Origin: Sphingomonadaceae bacterium
GTDB taxonomy: Bacteria; Pseudomonadota; Alphaproteobacteria; Sphingomonadales; Sphingomonadaceae
Length of the DNA stretch: 38,086 bases
Direction: 5' to 3'
Assembly: GCA_020847445.1 (NCBI GenBank)
Contig: JADLBY010000041.1
Location: 1-38,086, forward strand
This document shows, in pieces, positions 27,622-35,753 of this stretch (positions within the stretch are counted from its first letter, which is position 1; each line of letters starts with the position of its first letter). Made by a program: the position numbers and the translations under genes. The notes under the pieces were generated by a model, which made no database searches, was not told the DNA's origin, and saw only the letters and a program-made list of their open reading frames with translations.

Positions 27622-28608
27622 TCAAGCGACCCTGTCGAGCGGTGAGCGCGCACGGACGGCCGCCGGAATGTTGCGATCGAACCAGTCGCGCACTTCGGCA
27701 AGCCCCGGATGCGCCAGATCCCGTTCCAGCAATCCCCACATGCGCGGCAGAAAACCCAGATAGCGTTCCTTGCCATCGCGTTTCCACAGGCGGGTGAAAA
27801 TGCCGATTATCTTCGTATTCCGCTGCGCCCCGAGCAGCGCATAATGCAGGTCGAAATCGGCATCGGCATTGCCGTGCCTGCGATAATGGTCGAGCATTGC
27901 GCTTTCCAGTTCGGGCGAAACGTCACGGCGCGCATCCTGCAACAGCGAAACCAGATCATAGGCGGGATGACCGGCCAGCGCGTCCTGAAAATCGATCAAT
28001 CCCTGCGCCCCATCGGACAGCAGCATGACATTTTCGGCATGATAATCCCGCAGCACCGTTACTTGTTGCCATTTTTCGTCGAACAGCGGCGCCAGCGCGC
28101 GGCTCCACACGGCACAAAATTCGTCCTCGTCCACGGCCAGGCCCATTGCCGGCATATACCATTCGGCAAGCAGCGCAGCTTCGCGCAGATAGGCGTCGGC
28201 ATCGTAAGGCGGAATATCGGCAACGGGCGCGTTCTCAAGCGCGATCAGCACGTCGATGGCATGGCGGTAAATTGCCAGCTCGTCCTCCGGATGGGCATCA
28301 ACATGTTCGCGCATCCGTTCGTCGCCAAAATCCTCGATCAGCACCAGTCCGCGCACCGGATCTTCGCCATAGATTTTAGGGGCACGGAAACCGTGCTTCA
28401 GCAGATATCTGGCGACGTGCAAAAAGGGACGCGGATCCTCATGGGGCGGCGGCGCATCCATCAGCATGGCCGTACGCCCGCTGGCATTGCGTATGCGGAA
28501 ATAGCGCCGGAACGAGGCGTCGCCTGCCAGCGGTTCGACATGCGCATCCGCCCATCCGACTGCACCCAGAAATTCGTTGAGCCCTTCGGGCAACCGGACC
28601 TCGCTCAA
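27622..28608 (-). CDS. amgK: N-acetylmuramate/N-acetylglucosamine anomeric kinase AmgK
   Basis: A 328-residue aminoglycoside-phosphotransferase-fold kinase. The catalytic loop is VLRDYHAENVML with Asp188, and the metal Asp206 is in LIDFQDALAGHPAYDLVSLL. Paired with MurU, it is assigned as AmgK, which phosphorylates MurNAc or GlcNAc at C1 in the cell-wall recycling route known from Pseudomonas putida and Caulobacter. The start is TTG at 28608, not ATG: it overlaps the tsaE stop as TTGA and has GAGGAA upstream. Next in-frame ATG codons are well inside the kinase fold. Confidence 0.88.
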   Translation of the reverse strand: MSEVRLPEGLNEFLGAVGWADAHVEPLAGDASFRRYFRIRNASGRTAMLMDAPPPHEDPRPFLHVARYLLKHGFRAPKIYGEDPVRGLVLIEDFGDERMREHVDAHPEDELAIYRHAIDVLIALENAPVADIPPYDADAYLREAALLAEWYMPAMGLAVDEDEFCAVWSRALAPLFDEKWQQVTVLRDYHAENVMLLSDGAQGLIDFQDALAGHPAYDLVSLLQDARRDVSPELESAMLDHYRRHGNADADFDLHYALLGAQRNTKIIGIFTRLWKRDGKERYLGFLPRMWGLLERDLAHPGLAEVRDWFDRNIPAAVRARSPLDRVA

Positions 28609-29027
28609 ATGCGCTTCCTCTTGTCTTTCACCTCGACCGACCGCGAACCATCCGGCAGCGGCTCAATCACTATCTCTATATCGGCAGCCTGTAACGCAGC
28701 GCCGCCCATGCCCGGCCATTCGACCAGCAAGACGCGGTCCCGATTATCGAACAGGCCGAGTTCTTCAATTTCTTCGGGATCATCTAGCCGATAGAGGTCG
28801 GCATGGACAACGGGCAAGCGCATGCCGGGTTCATCATATTCGTGGATAATTGCAAAGGTCGGGCTCGAAACATCGCCGGTAAAGCCCAGTTCACCGATTA
28901 TCGCTCTGGCGAGCACCGTTTTGCCCGCGCCCAGCGGGCCCGAAAGCGTCACAATTTCGCCCGGCGCAAGGCCATGGGCCAACTGCACGCCAAGGTCGTG
29001 CATATGGGCTTCATCCGGGATTATCAT
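28605..29027 (-). CDS. tsaE: tRNA threonylcarbamoyladenosine biosynthesis ATPase TsaE
   Basis: A 140-residue P-loop protein needed for the t6A modification of tRNAs reading ANN codons, acting with TsaB and TsaD. Walker A is GPLGAGKT at 30-37, SSPTFAIIHEY follows, then HADLYRLDDPEEIEELGL and LVEWPGMG, all family hallmarks. The ATG at 29027 overlaps the sensor-kinase stop (ATGA), and its own stop overlaps the amgK TTG. TsaE next to an AmgK-type kinase is a common pairing in Proteobacteria. Confidence 0.95.
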   Translation of the reverse strand: MIIPDEAHMHDLGVQLAHGLAPGEIVTLSGPLGAGKTVLARAIIGELGFTGDVSSPTFAIIHEYDEPGMRLPVVHADLYRLDDPEEIEELGLFDNRDRVLLVEWPGMGGAALQAADIEIVIEPLPDGSRSVEVKDKRKRI

Positions 29028-31387
29028 GCAGCAGGTGCCGTGCGCGGCAAGCGTATCGCAATCGTCGTGCCGGCCCCGGGCTGGGATTCAAGCTCGAACT
29101 GCCCGCCATGCAGTTCGACCAGCTTTCGTGCCAAAGGCAAGCCAAGGCCCGCGCCGTCGGTCTTTCTGGTTCCGGACCGGTCGGCATGCGCAAATCCGTC
29201 GAGCACGCGTGCCTGGCTCCCCGCATCCATGCCCGGGCCGTTATCGGAAACGACAATCGTCACGCCTGCGCGATCACCGGCGGCATGGATCAATATCCGA
29301 ACGCCTGTCCCGCCATATTCGAGCGCGTTGTCCAATATGGCACGCAACGTCTGCTGCAGCCGCCCGGCGTCCCCTTCGACCGTGCCCGCATTCGGTTTCA
29401 GGTCGATCACCAGTTCGGCCGATCTGGCTGTCACCGCTTCTGCCGCATCGTCCGCGACAGACTGGACAAGCCGGGCAATTTCGACCGGCTTCCGCGCCAC
29501 CGGCAATGCGCCAGCTTCTCCCTGGGTATAATCGAGCACGGCATTGATCTGTTGCGTGAGCCTTTCGGCCGATTTGGCGATGGCGTCCACATATTCATGG
29601 GCCTGCGGCGTCAAGTCGCCAGCCACGCCTTGCTGCAGAAGGTCCGCAAATCCGCCAATCGATGTCAAAGGTGTTCGAAATTCATAGCTCATATTGGCCA
29701 GGAATTTGCTTTTGATGCTGTCGGCATCGGAAAGTGCTGCGTTTTTGTCGCGCAGCGCCTGCTCGATCTGTGTGCTGTCGGTTATGTCCAGCATGGCCAG
29801 CAACGCGTTTCCGTCAGGAAGCGGCACCGTCGAAAGTTGGAAAATGCGGCCGTCGGAAAAGGACAACTGGCTTCGGCGTGGCTGTCGGTTCGAAATCGTC
29901 ATTTGCAGCAGTTCGCGCAGGATCGAAACATGCGCAGGCTTGCGCAAACGGTTTCCAAGGTCTGGCAACAGTTCGTCAAATCGCGGATGGCGGGCCAGTT
30001 GCTCCTCGTCCAGATTCCAGATTTCCGCAAAGCGCCGGTTCCAGATGCTGAGCTTGCCGTCACCGGCAAAAACCGACACGGCTTCAAACAGATTGTCGAA
30101 TGTCGCGGTCCGCACGCGCAATAGCGTATCTCTCGCACTCGCCAATTGCGCCTGCTCGGTCCGGTCTTCAAAGATCAGCAACAGGCCGCCATCCGGTATT
30201 GGCTGCGCCACCAGTCGGAGATGGGTGCCATCACCGAGCAGCCAGGCCTCTTCGATCGGCGCGGCCATTTGAAACCAGGCTTCACGTTCCTGTTTCCATT
30301 CCGGAAAATCACGCACCTCCGGCATCTTGCCGTTTTCGCGCATCCGTTCGAGCACGCGCGCATATTCGGGCTTTTCTGCGAGCCACTCGTCCCGAAATGC
30401 AAATATCCGCTGGAAGGGCAGGTTTGAAAAGACCAGCGCCCGGTTAGCGCCAAATTGCGCAACGCCCGCCGACATCTTGTCCAGCAGGTTGCGCTGCGCC
30501 TCCGCCTGCCGCCGGTTGGAACTGAGGGCATCGTTCAAATCCTGAATATCGACAGCAAGGCCGCCAACGCCAAGCCCTCCCATGGGAATGTCAAACACGC
30601 GCAACTGGCGGCGTTCGCCCTTCACGGTTGCAGTTACCAGACGCTGTTGCGCCACGCCCGCCTCGTTCGCCTTTGCCGCCAACGCCATCGGGCTATCGCC
30701 ATTTGCGCCTTCGATCAGTTCGATGGCATCCTCGATGACGTCTTCGGCGCTGTCGGCGTTGACCGCTTCGACATAGGCCTTGTTCACAAAGCTGATGCGA
30801 TAATCGCTGCTGCGGTGCCACATCGGCAATGGCGAGGCTTCGATCAGGCCGGCGAGCGAGGCGAAGGCGTTTTTTGCAGTCAGCGCTTCTTCCTTGTGAT
30901 GTTCGAGTTCGCGAACCGTATCGGTCAGGTCGAACAGCCACAAAATCGCTGCACCCTGCGGATAAACCTGTGCGTCGGCATTATCCACGCGCGCCATGAA
31001 TCGACGGCTGCCGCCGTCAATCGACAGTTTCTGGGTCAGGGTTTTACCGGTGCGCTGGACGGTGCGAACAATGTCGTTCAGCGCCTCCCAGTCGGCCTTG
31101 GCGGTGCCGGTACCCAGACCTGTGCAAAGTTCTGCCAGGGTTGCGACCCGCCGGAAGCCGAGTGACAGCCAGAACCTGTCCGAAGCCTCAATCGTGCCAT
31201 CGCTCCTGACCACTGCGGGCAATGACGGGGAGGTTTCGATCAGTCTGACGAGACGCCGCGTGCTTCTGACGGTTGCATCCGCCTTTCGCCGGGACACGAC
31301 ACTTTTCCAGACGGCCCAAAGCGACGCGGCAAGCCACGCACCGAGCACCAGCCCCAAAACAGCAATTGTAAGGCTTTCGCCCCGCAT
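29024..31387 (-). CDS. Multi-PAS sensor kinase with Tyr in place of the phospho-accepting His (DivL-like)
   Basis: A 787-residue membrane protein. One N-terminal helix (about 6-28) is followed by about four PAS-type regions (near 45-160, 175-290, 295-410 and 420-540), a dimerisation helix pair near 555-620 and a HATPase domain to the end. The H-box reads FLANMSYEFRTPLTS: Tyr568 stands where His is normal, while the next Glu and TPL are kept. ATP motifs look intact: LDNALEYG with Asn687, SDNGPGM and DGAGLGL. Caulobacter DivL has the same His-to-Tyr change and similar architecture, so DivL-like is my best call; orthology is inference. ATG at 31387 or the TTG just before it. Confidence 0.88.
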   Translation of the reverse strand: MRGESLTIAVLGLVLGAWLAASLWAVWKSVVSRRKADATVRSTRRLVRLIETSPSLPAVVRSDGTIEASDRFWLSLGFRRVATLAELCTGLGTGTAKADWEALNDIVRTVQRTGKTLTQKLSIDGGSRRFMARVDNADAQVYPQGAAILWLFDLTDTVRELEHHKEEALTAKNAFASLAGLIEASPLPMWHRSSDYRISFVNKAYVEAVNADSAEDVIEDAIELIEGANGDSPMALAAKANEAGVAQQRLVTATVKGERRQLRVFDIPMGGLGVGGLAVDIQDLNDALSSNRRQAEAQRNLLDKMSAGVAQFGANRALVFSNLPFQRIFAFRDEWLAEKPEYARVLERMRENGKMPEVRDFPEWKQEREAWFQMAAPIEEAWLLGDGTHLRLVAQPIPDGGLLLIFEDRTEQAQLASARDTLLRVRTATFDNLFEAVSVFAGDGKLSIWNRRFAEIWNLDEEQLARHPRFDELLPDLGNRLRKPAHVSILRELLQMTISNRQPRRSQLSFSDGRIFQLSTVPLPDGNALLAMLDITDSTQIEQALRDKNAALSDADSIKSKFLANMSYEFRTPLTSIGGFADLLQQGVAGDLTPQAHEYVDAIAKSAERLTQQINAVLDYTQGEAGALPVARKPVEIARLVQSVADDAAEAVTARSAELVIDLKPNAGTVEGDAGRLQQTLRAILDNALEYGGTGVRILIHAAGDRAGVTIVVSDNGPGMDAGSQARVLDGFAHADRSGTRKTDGAGLGLPLARKLVELHGGQFELESQPGAGTTIAIRLPRTAPAA

Positions 31388-31453
31388 CAACCTTCAATCC
31401 TCAGGAACCGCCGCACCTAATGTCCGGTGCAACGAAAGCGGGCCTAGCGCAAC

Positions 31454-31483
31454 AAAAAAGGCCCACGCGACCGCAGGCCTTTT
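31454..31483 (-). terminator. Rho-independent terminator after ahcY
   Basis: On the minus strand, 23 bases after the ahcY stop, AAAAGGCC and GGCCTTTT form an 8-bp stem with a 12-base loop, running into six T. This ends ahcY transcription before the sensor-kinase gene, which therefore needs its own promoter in the remaining 66 bases. Confidence 0.75.
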
Positions 31484-31505
31484 CCGTTAATCGATATGGT
31501 GCCGA

Positions 31506-32903
31506 TCAGTAGCGATAATGTTCGGGCTTGAACGGCCCTTCGGTCGAAACGCCGATATAGCTCGCCTGCTTGGGCGACAGCTTGGTCAGCTTGACCCCCA
31601 GTTTTTCCAGATGCAGCGCGGCGACCTTTTCGTCGAGATGCTTGGGCAGAACATAGACCTCGTTCTTATACCCCGACGTCTTGGTGAACAGTTCGATCTG
31701 CGCCAGCGTCTGGTTGGTAAAGCTCGACGACATCACAAAGCTTGGGTGGCCCGTCGCGCAGCCCAGATTGACCAGACGGCCCTTGGCAAGAATGATGATC
31801 TGCTTGCCATCGGGGAATTCGACCAGATCGGTGCCGGGCTTCACTTCGGTCCATTTATAGTTGTCGAGCGCGGAAATCTGGATCTCGCTGTCGAAATGGC
31901 CGATGTTGCAGACGATGCTCATCGGCTTCATTGCCTTCATGTGCTCGGCGGTGATCACGTCCTCGTTACCGGTGGCGGTGACGAAGATATCGCAGCGCTG
32001 CACGGCCTCTTCCATCGTCACGACTTCATAGCCTTCCATCGCCGCCTGCAACGCGCAGATCGGATCGATTTCGGTGACCATCACGCGCGCGCCGCCCTGG
32101 CGCAGCGAGGCAGCAGACCCCTTGCCGACATCGCCAAAACCGGCAACACAGGCAACCTTGCCCGCAAGCATGACGTCGGTTGCGCGGCGAATGGCGTCAA
32201 CGAGTGATTCCTTGCAGCCATAAAGGTTGTCGAACTTCGACTTGGTAACGCTGTCGTTCACGTTGATCGCGGGGAAAGGCAGCTTGCCGTCCTTGGCGAT
32301 CTGGTAAAGGCGGTGGACGCCGGTGGTGGTTTCCTCCGAAACGCCCTTGATGTGCGCGACCGACATGGTGAGGTAGCCGGGCTTTGCCTTGACGAACGCC
32401 TTCAGTGCGCGCTGGAATTCGATTTCCTCGGCATTGGCGGGTTCGGGCAGTTCGTCGCCCGCCTCGATGCGTGCACCCCAGAGCGCGAACATGGTGGCAT
32501 CGCCGCCATCGTCGAGGATCATGTTGGCGGTGCGGCCCGACCCATCATCCCAGTCGAAAATTTTACCGACATAGTCCCAATAATCGGCAAGGCTTTCACC
32601 CTTGACCGCAAAAACCGGGATGCCCGCTGCCGCAATCGCCGCCGCCGCATGATCCTGCGTTGAAAAGATATTGCAGGTCGCCCAGCGCACTTCGGCCCCA
32701 AGCGCGACCAGCGTTTCGATCAGGACTGCGGTCTGGATCGTCATGTGCAGCGATCCGGTGATGCGCGCGCCCTTCAGCGGCTGCGAAGCGCCATATTCGG
32801 TGCGCAGGGCCATCAGGCCCGGCATTTCGGTTTCGGCAATGGCAATTTCGGCGCGTCCGAAATCGGCGAGCGCGATGTCGGCAACTACATAATCAGTCGA
32901 CAC
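31506..32903 (-). CDS. ahcY: Adenosylhomocysteinase
   Basis: A 465-residue enzyme that splits S-adenosylhomocysteine into adenosine and homocysteine, using bound NAD. Seen: [18 protein letters not shown] near the N-terminus, the NAD-binding loop [26 protein letters not shown], and the C-terminal tail [12 protein letters not shown] that closes the neighbouring subunit's cofactor site. The start is GTG at 32903 with GGAG at seven bases. The 95 bases upstream hold two inverted repeats that probably regulate it. A terminator follows. Confidence 0.97.
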   Translation of the reverse strand: MSTDYVVADIALADFGRAEIAIAETEMPGLMALRTEYGASQPLKGARITGSLHMTIQTAVLIETLVALGAEVRWATCNIFSTQDHAAAAIAAAGIPVFAVKGESLADYWDYVGKIFDWDDGSGRTANMILDDGGDATMFALWGARIEAGDELPEPANAEEIEFQRALKAFVKAKPGYLTMSVAHIKGVSEETTTGVHRLYQIAKDGKLPFPAINVNDSVTKSKFDNLYGCKESLVDAIRRATDVMLAGKVACVAGFGDVGKGSAASLRQGGARVMVTEIDPICALQAAMEGYEVVTMEEAVQRCDIFVTATGNEDVITAEHMKAMKPMSIVCNIGHFDSEIQISALDNYKWTEVKPGTDLVEFPDGKQIIILAKGRLVNLGCATGHPSFVMSSSFTNQTLAQIELFTKTSGYKNEVYVLPKHLDEKVAALHLEKLGVKLTKLSPKQASYIGVSTEGPFKPEHYRY

Positions 32904-32913
32904 GGGAAAACTC

Positions 32914-32948
32914 CGGCTAGGGGATTGGATTGGCCAGCCCCCTAGCCG
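32914..32948 (-). promoter_or_regulatory. 10-bp hairpin in the ahcY leader, next to the ribosome site
   Basis: CGGCTAGGGG and CCCCTAGCCG are perfect 10-base arms around a 15-base loop; the loop and right arm contain CCAATCCAATCC. The closing G of the stem is also the first G of the GGAG ribosome site for the GTG start at 32903. No run of T follows that would make it a strong terminator. It does not match a SAM or SAH riboswitch that I can recall. A role in translation control is inference. Confidence 0.5.
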
Positions 32949-32963
32949 AGATAGGATCGATAG

Positions 32964-32992
32964 GCAATCTTAATATAAAGATTGCTTTATAT
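32964..32992. promoter_or_regulatory. Putative operator: palindrome plus overlapping inverted repeat upstream of ahcY
   Basis: ATATAAAGATTGCTTTATAT at 32973-32992 is a perfect 8-base palindrome with a 4-base spacer. A second perfect inverted repeat, GCAATCTT (32964-32971) with AAGATTGC (32978-32985), overlaps it. The form fits a dimeric repressor of the ArsR type; ArsR-family regulators of the SAM/SAH cycle are known in Proteobacteria. Which regulator binds is not known; none is encoded in the window. Confidence 0.55.
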
Positions 32993-32998
32993 GGCGTG

Positions 32999-33487
32999 TC
33001 AGCGGCGCGAGGCGATGGTGACAGAGCAAGCCTGGGCTGCCTGCCGGGGCACGCCCACGACCTCATCGGCAACCATGGCGAGCATTTTCACATCCTGTCG
33101 ACCACGCGACAATTCGCCCGACAGCCTTTCCAGTTTCGCACAGTCCGGATCCCCATGCCCGCCACCATAATAGTTGGACAGGGCAATCATGAATTTGTCG
33201 AGTTCGGCAAATGCGGCTTTTTCGCCCATCGTCCGGGCATAGCGGGCCTTGATGATATTGTGCTGGCTGGCCAGCACATCATTGTTGTTGCGCACAAAGC
33301 GATTGTAATCGCTTAAAAAATTGTCGTTGCCAAAGCGGCATCGAAGCGCGGAAACCATCAGCATCTGGTTCATGTTGGCGATCCGCGCCGCATCCTGTTC
33401 TGCATTGGTCCAGCAGGCCTGTGCCGGCGTCGCGACCAGCGAAAGGCCCAATAATGTTGCTACCATAGTCCCTGAAATCTTTGTCAT
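32999..33487 (-). CDS. Secreted four-cysteine protein, unknown
   Basis: A 162-residue protein beginning MTKISGTMVATLLGLSLVAT, with a clear Sec signal peptide cut near residue 24 (PAQA). The mature part is mainly helical and has four Cys (25, 50, 116 and 154), enough for two disulfides. A conserved-looking core CRFGNDNFLSDYNRFVRNNN is present. I do not recognise a functional domain. The Cys right after the leader could suggest a lipoprotein, but the lipobox is poor. ATG at 33487 has GGAGGGG upstream. It precedes ahcY on the same strand by 95 bases, but the operator-like site lies between them. Confidence 0.8.
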   Translation of the reverse strand: MTKISGTMVATLLGLSLVATPAQACWTNAEQDAARIANMNQMLMVSALRCRFGNDNFLSDYNRFVRNNNDVLASQHNIIKARYARTMGEKAAFAELDKFMIALSNYYGGGHGDPDCAKLERLSGELSRGRQDVKMLAMVADEVVGVPRQAAQACSVTIASRR

Positions 33488-33621
33488 TTCAACACCCCTC
33501 CATCTCATGTGGAACGGCGAGAATGCGGGTTCGTGTTTACCGAAATTTCAACCTGCATACTGAAGAATAATTAACCAGCGCCGCTGTTGCACCAATGTCA
33601 CGCCGCGAAGGCAGGCAGCAC

Positions 33622-33655
33622 TTGGAACCGGCAACGACAATGCCTATCTATAGGC
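33622..33655 (+). promoter_or_regulatory. Likely peroxiredoxin promoter with inverted repeat over the -10
   Basis: TTGGAA (33622-33627) and TATCTA (33645-33650) are 17 bases apart, about 60 bases before the peroxiredoxin start. GCCTATCTATAGGC at 33642-33655, a 6-base inverted repeat with two-base spacer, covers the -10 box. The rest of the 229-base gap between 33488 and 33716 shows nothing else I can support. Confidence 0.45.
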
Positions 33656-33716
33656 TTCCTGCTTCACATTATGCGTTGTCCGGCGCTCGAATAAACTGGC
33701 CAAGGAAGGAAAAGCC

Positions 33717-34196
33717 ATGACGATCAAAATAGGTGACAAACTCCCCGACGTGAAACTGGTAAAGGCGACCGCAGAAGGCCCGCAGCCTGTGCAAAGCGCG
33801 GACTATTTCGCTGGCCGCAAGGTCGCGCTTTTCTCGGTTCCGGGCGCTTTTACGCCGACCTGTTCTGCACGCCACCTTCCCGGCTTTGTCGAAAAGGCCG
33901 ACGAACTGAAGGCCAAGGGCATCGACGAAATCGCATGCACGGCGGTCAACGACGCATTTGTTCTTGGCGCCTGGAACAAGGCAGGCGGTTCGGACGCGAT
34001 CACGATGCTGGCGGACGGCAACGCCGATTTTGCCGAAGCCGTAGGGCTGACCATGGACGGTTCGGGCTTTGGCATGGGCAAGCGCGGTCAGCGTTTCTCC
34101 ATGGTCGTCAATGACGGCGTGGTCGAACAGATCAACGTCGAAGCGCCCGGCGACTTCAAGGTCAGTTCGGCCGATCACATGCTGGGGCAGCTCTGA
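33717..34196 (+). CDS. Peroxiredoxin, Prx5 type
   Basis: A 159-residue cytoplasmic thiol peroxidase. The active site is VPGAFTPTCSARHLPG at 41-56, with peroxidatic Cys49. A second Cys at 74 (IACTAVNDAF) is at the buried position common in this family, and there is no clear C-terminal resolving Cys, so it may be recycled by glutathione or glutaredoxin. It reduces hydrogen peroxide and organic peroxides. ATG at 33717 has AAGGAAGG upstream. A strong terminator follows. Confidence 0.95.
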   Translation: MTIKIGDKLPDVKLVKATAEGPQPVQSADYFAGRKVALFSVPGAFTPTCSARHLPGFVEKADELKAKGIDEIACTAVNDAFVLGAWNKAGGSDAITMLADGNADFAEAVGLTMDGSGFGMGKRGQRFSMVVNDGVVEQINVEAPGDFKVSSADHMLGQL

Positions 34197-34240
34197 CACA
34201 AGGCTGAAACATGCATGATGCAGGCGTTTCAAACCAGCCT

Positions 34241-34281
34241 GCAAGCACAAGGGCGGGGTCACTCCCGCCCTTTTTGCTTGC
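34241..34281 (+). terminator. Rho-independent terminator after the peroxiredoxin gene
   Basis: GGGCGGG at 34251-34257 pairs with CCCGCCC at 34264-34270 over a six-base loop, followed by five T. Outer arms GCAAGC and GCTTGC extend the hairpin. It separates the peroxiredoxin gene from the AMP nucleosidase gene. Confidence 0.85.
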
Positions 34282-34311
34282 CAAATCCTGTGAAATGGAG
34301 AATCCGCCTTC

Positions 34312-35745
34312 ATGGCCAATAAACAGACACAAGACATAATCCGCCAAATCAACGAACATTACGAAGCTTCAGTTGCACGACTCCGTCAGGCGCTGACCGC
34401 CTATCTCAAAGACCGCACCCTGCCCGATATGGCAGACCGCGCGATCGGGGCATTTGCCTATCCGGAACTCGTCATCCGTTATCATGGCACCGAACGCGAT
34501 CATGCGGCTAACCTCGCCTTCGGACGGCTGGAAAAGCCCGGTACGTATAACGTCACGCTAACGCGCCCTGAAATCTTCGGAGACTATCTGCGCAGCCAGA
34601 TCGACCTGCTCCTGGATCAGTATGAACTGGAGATTCAGGTTCGACCGGGAAAGCAGGAAATCCCCTTCCCCTATGTGCTCGACGGGCTCGAACTGGGCGA
34701 TGTTTCGCCGACCGAACTGTCCAAGTGGTTCCCGGCAACCGAACTTGCCGACATTGGCGACGAAGCTGCCGACGGGTTGCTCATTGCGGACGAGGATGGC
34801 TCCCCGCTGTCGCTGTTCGACGGGCTTCGCACCGACTTTTCGCTGGCGCGCCTCAAACATTATACCGGCACGCCTGCGGAACATTTCCAGCGCTATATCC
34901 TGTTCACCAATTACAACCGCTATGTCGACGAATTCGTCGCCTGGGCCTGCCAGCAGGTTGGCAAAGGCCGGTATACTGCGCTGTCTGGCGCTGGCGGTCT
35001 GTATGTGAACGAGGCAACCGACGATCATGCGCAACTTGTTGCCGACAGCACCTGGCGCAAGCACCAGATGCCTGCCTATCACCTGATGGCAGATGGCGAG
35101 AGCGGCATCACCCTTGTCAATATCGGCGTCGGCCCATCCAATGCGAAGAATATCTGCGATCACCTTGCAGTGCTCCGGCCAGAGGTCTGGCTGATGATCG
35201 GCCATTGCGGCGGCTTGCGCGACACGCAGCGGATCGGCGATTATGTGCTCGCCCACGCCTATTTGCGCGACGACAACATCCTTGATCGCGTGCTTCCCCC
35301 CGAAATTCCCATCCCGCCGATCGCCGAGGTTCAACTGGCTCTGGAGGCTGCTGCGGTGCAGGTTTCGGGCACGAGCGGCGCCAACCTGAAGCGGCGCATG
35401 CGCACCGGTACGGTGGTGACGACCGACGATCGCAACTGGGAATTGCGCTACACCGACAGCGCGTTGCGCTTCTCGCAATCGCGGGCCGTGGCCATCGACA
35501 TGGAATCGGCGACGATTGCGGCACAGGGCTATCGCTTCCGCGTGCCCTATGGCACCTTGCTGTGCGTGTCCGACAAGCCGCTGCACGGTGAGATCAAGCT
35601 CCCCGGACAGGCCAACCGCTTCTATGAAGAGGCGATTGCTGCGCACCTGCAGATCGGCATCCAGACCTGTGAACTGCTGCGCGAGGCAGGCAACAGCCTG
35701 CACAGCCGCAAGCTGCGCGCATTTAATGAGCCGCCATTCCGCTAA
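34312..35745 (+). CDS. amn: AMP nucleosidase
   Basis: A 477-residue enzyme that splits AMP into adenine and ribose 5-phosphate, setting adenylate levels. The N-terminal regulatory domain (about 1-180) is followed by a purine-phosphorylase-like catalytic domain: LVNIGVGPSNAKNICDHLAVLRPEVWLMIGHCGGLRD, then VVTTDDRNWELR and AIDMESATIAAQGYRFRVPYGTLLCVSDKPLHGE. The length matches the bacterial family. ATG at 34312 with GGAG 13 bases upstream. The SDR gene begins eight bases after its stop. Confidence 0.96.
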   Translation: MANKQTQDIIRQINEHYEASVARLRQALTAYLKDRTLPDMADRAIGAFAYPELVIRYHGTERDHAANLAFGRLEKPGTYNVTLTRPEIFGDYLRSQIDLLLDQYELEIQVRPGKQEIPFPYVLDGLELGDVSPTELSKWFPATELADIGDEAADGLLIADEDGSPLSLFDGLRTDFSLARLKHYTGTPAEHFQRYILFTNYNRYVDEFVAWACQQVGKGRYTALSGAGGLYVNEATDDHAQLVADSTWRKHQMPAYHLMADGESGITLVNIGVGPSNAKNICDHLAVLRPEVWLMIGHCGGLRDTQRIGDYVLAHAYLRDDNILDRVLPPEIPIPPIAEVQLALEAAAVQVSGTSGANLKRRMRTGTVVTTDDRNWELRYTDSALRFSQSRAVAIDMESATIAAQGYRFRVPYGTLLCVSDKPLHGEIKLPGQANRFYEEAIAAHLQIGIQTCELLREAGNSLHSRKLRAFNEPPFR

Positions 35746-35753
35746 GGACGATC

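Noticed and set aside
32914-32948. The ahcY leader hairpin as an intrinsic terminator.
   Set aside because: Only four T follow, and they come after GAG rather than directly after the stem; proximity to the start codon fits a leader structure better.
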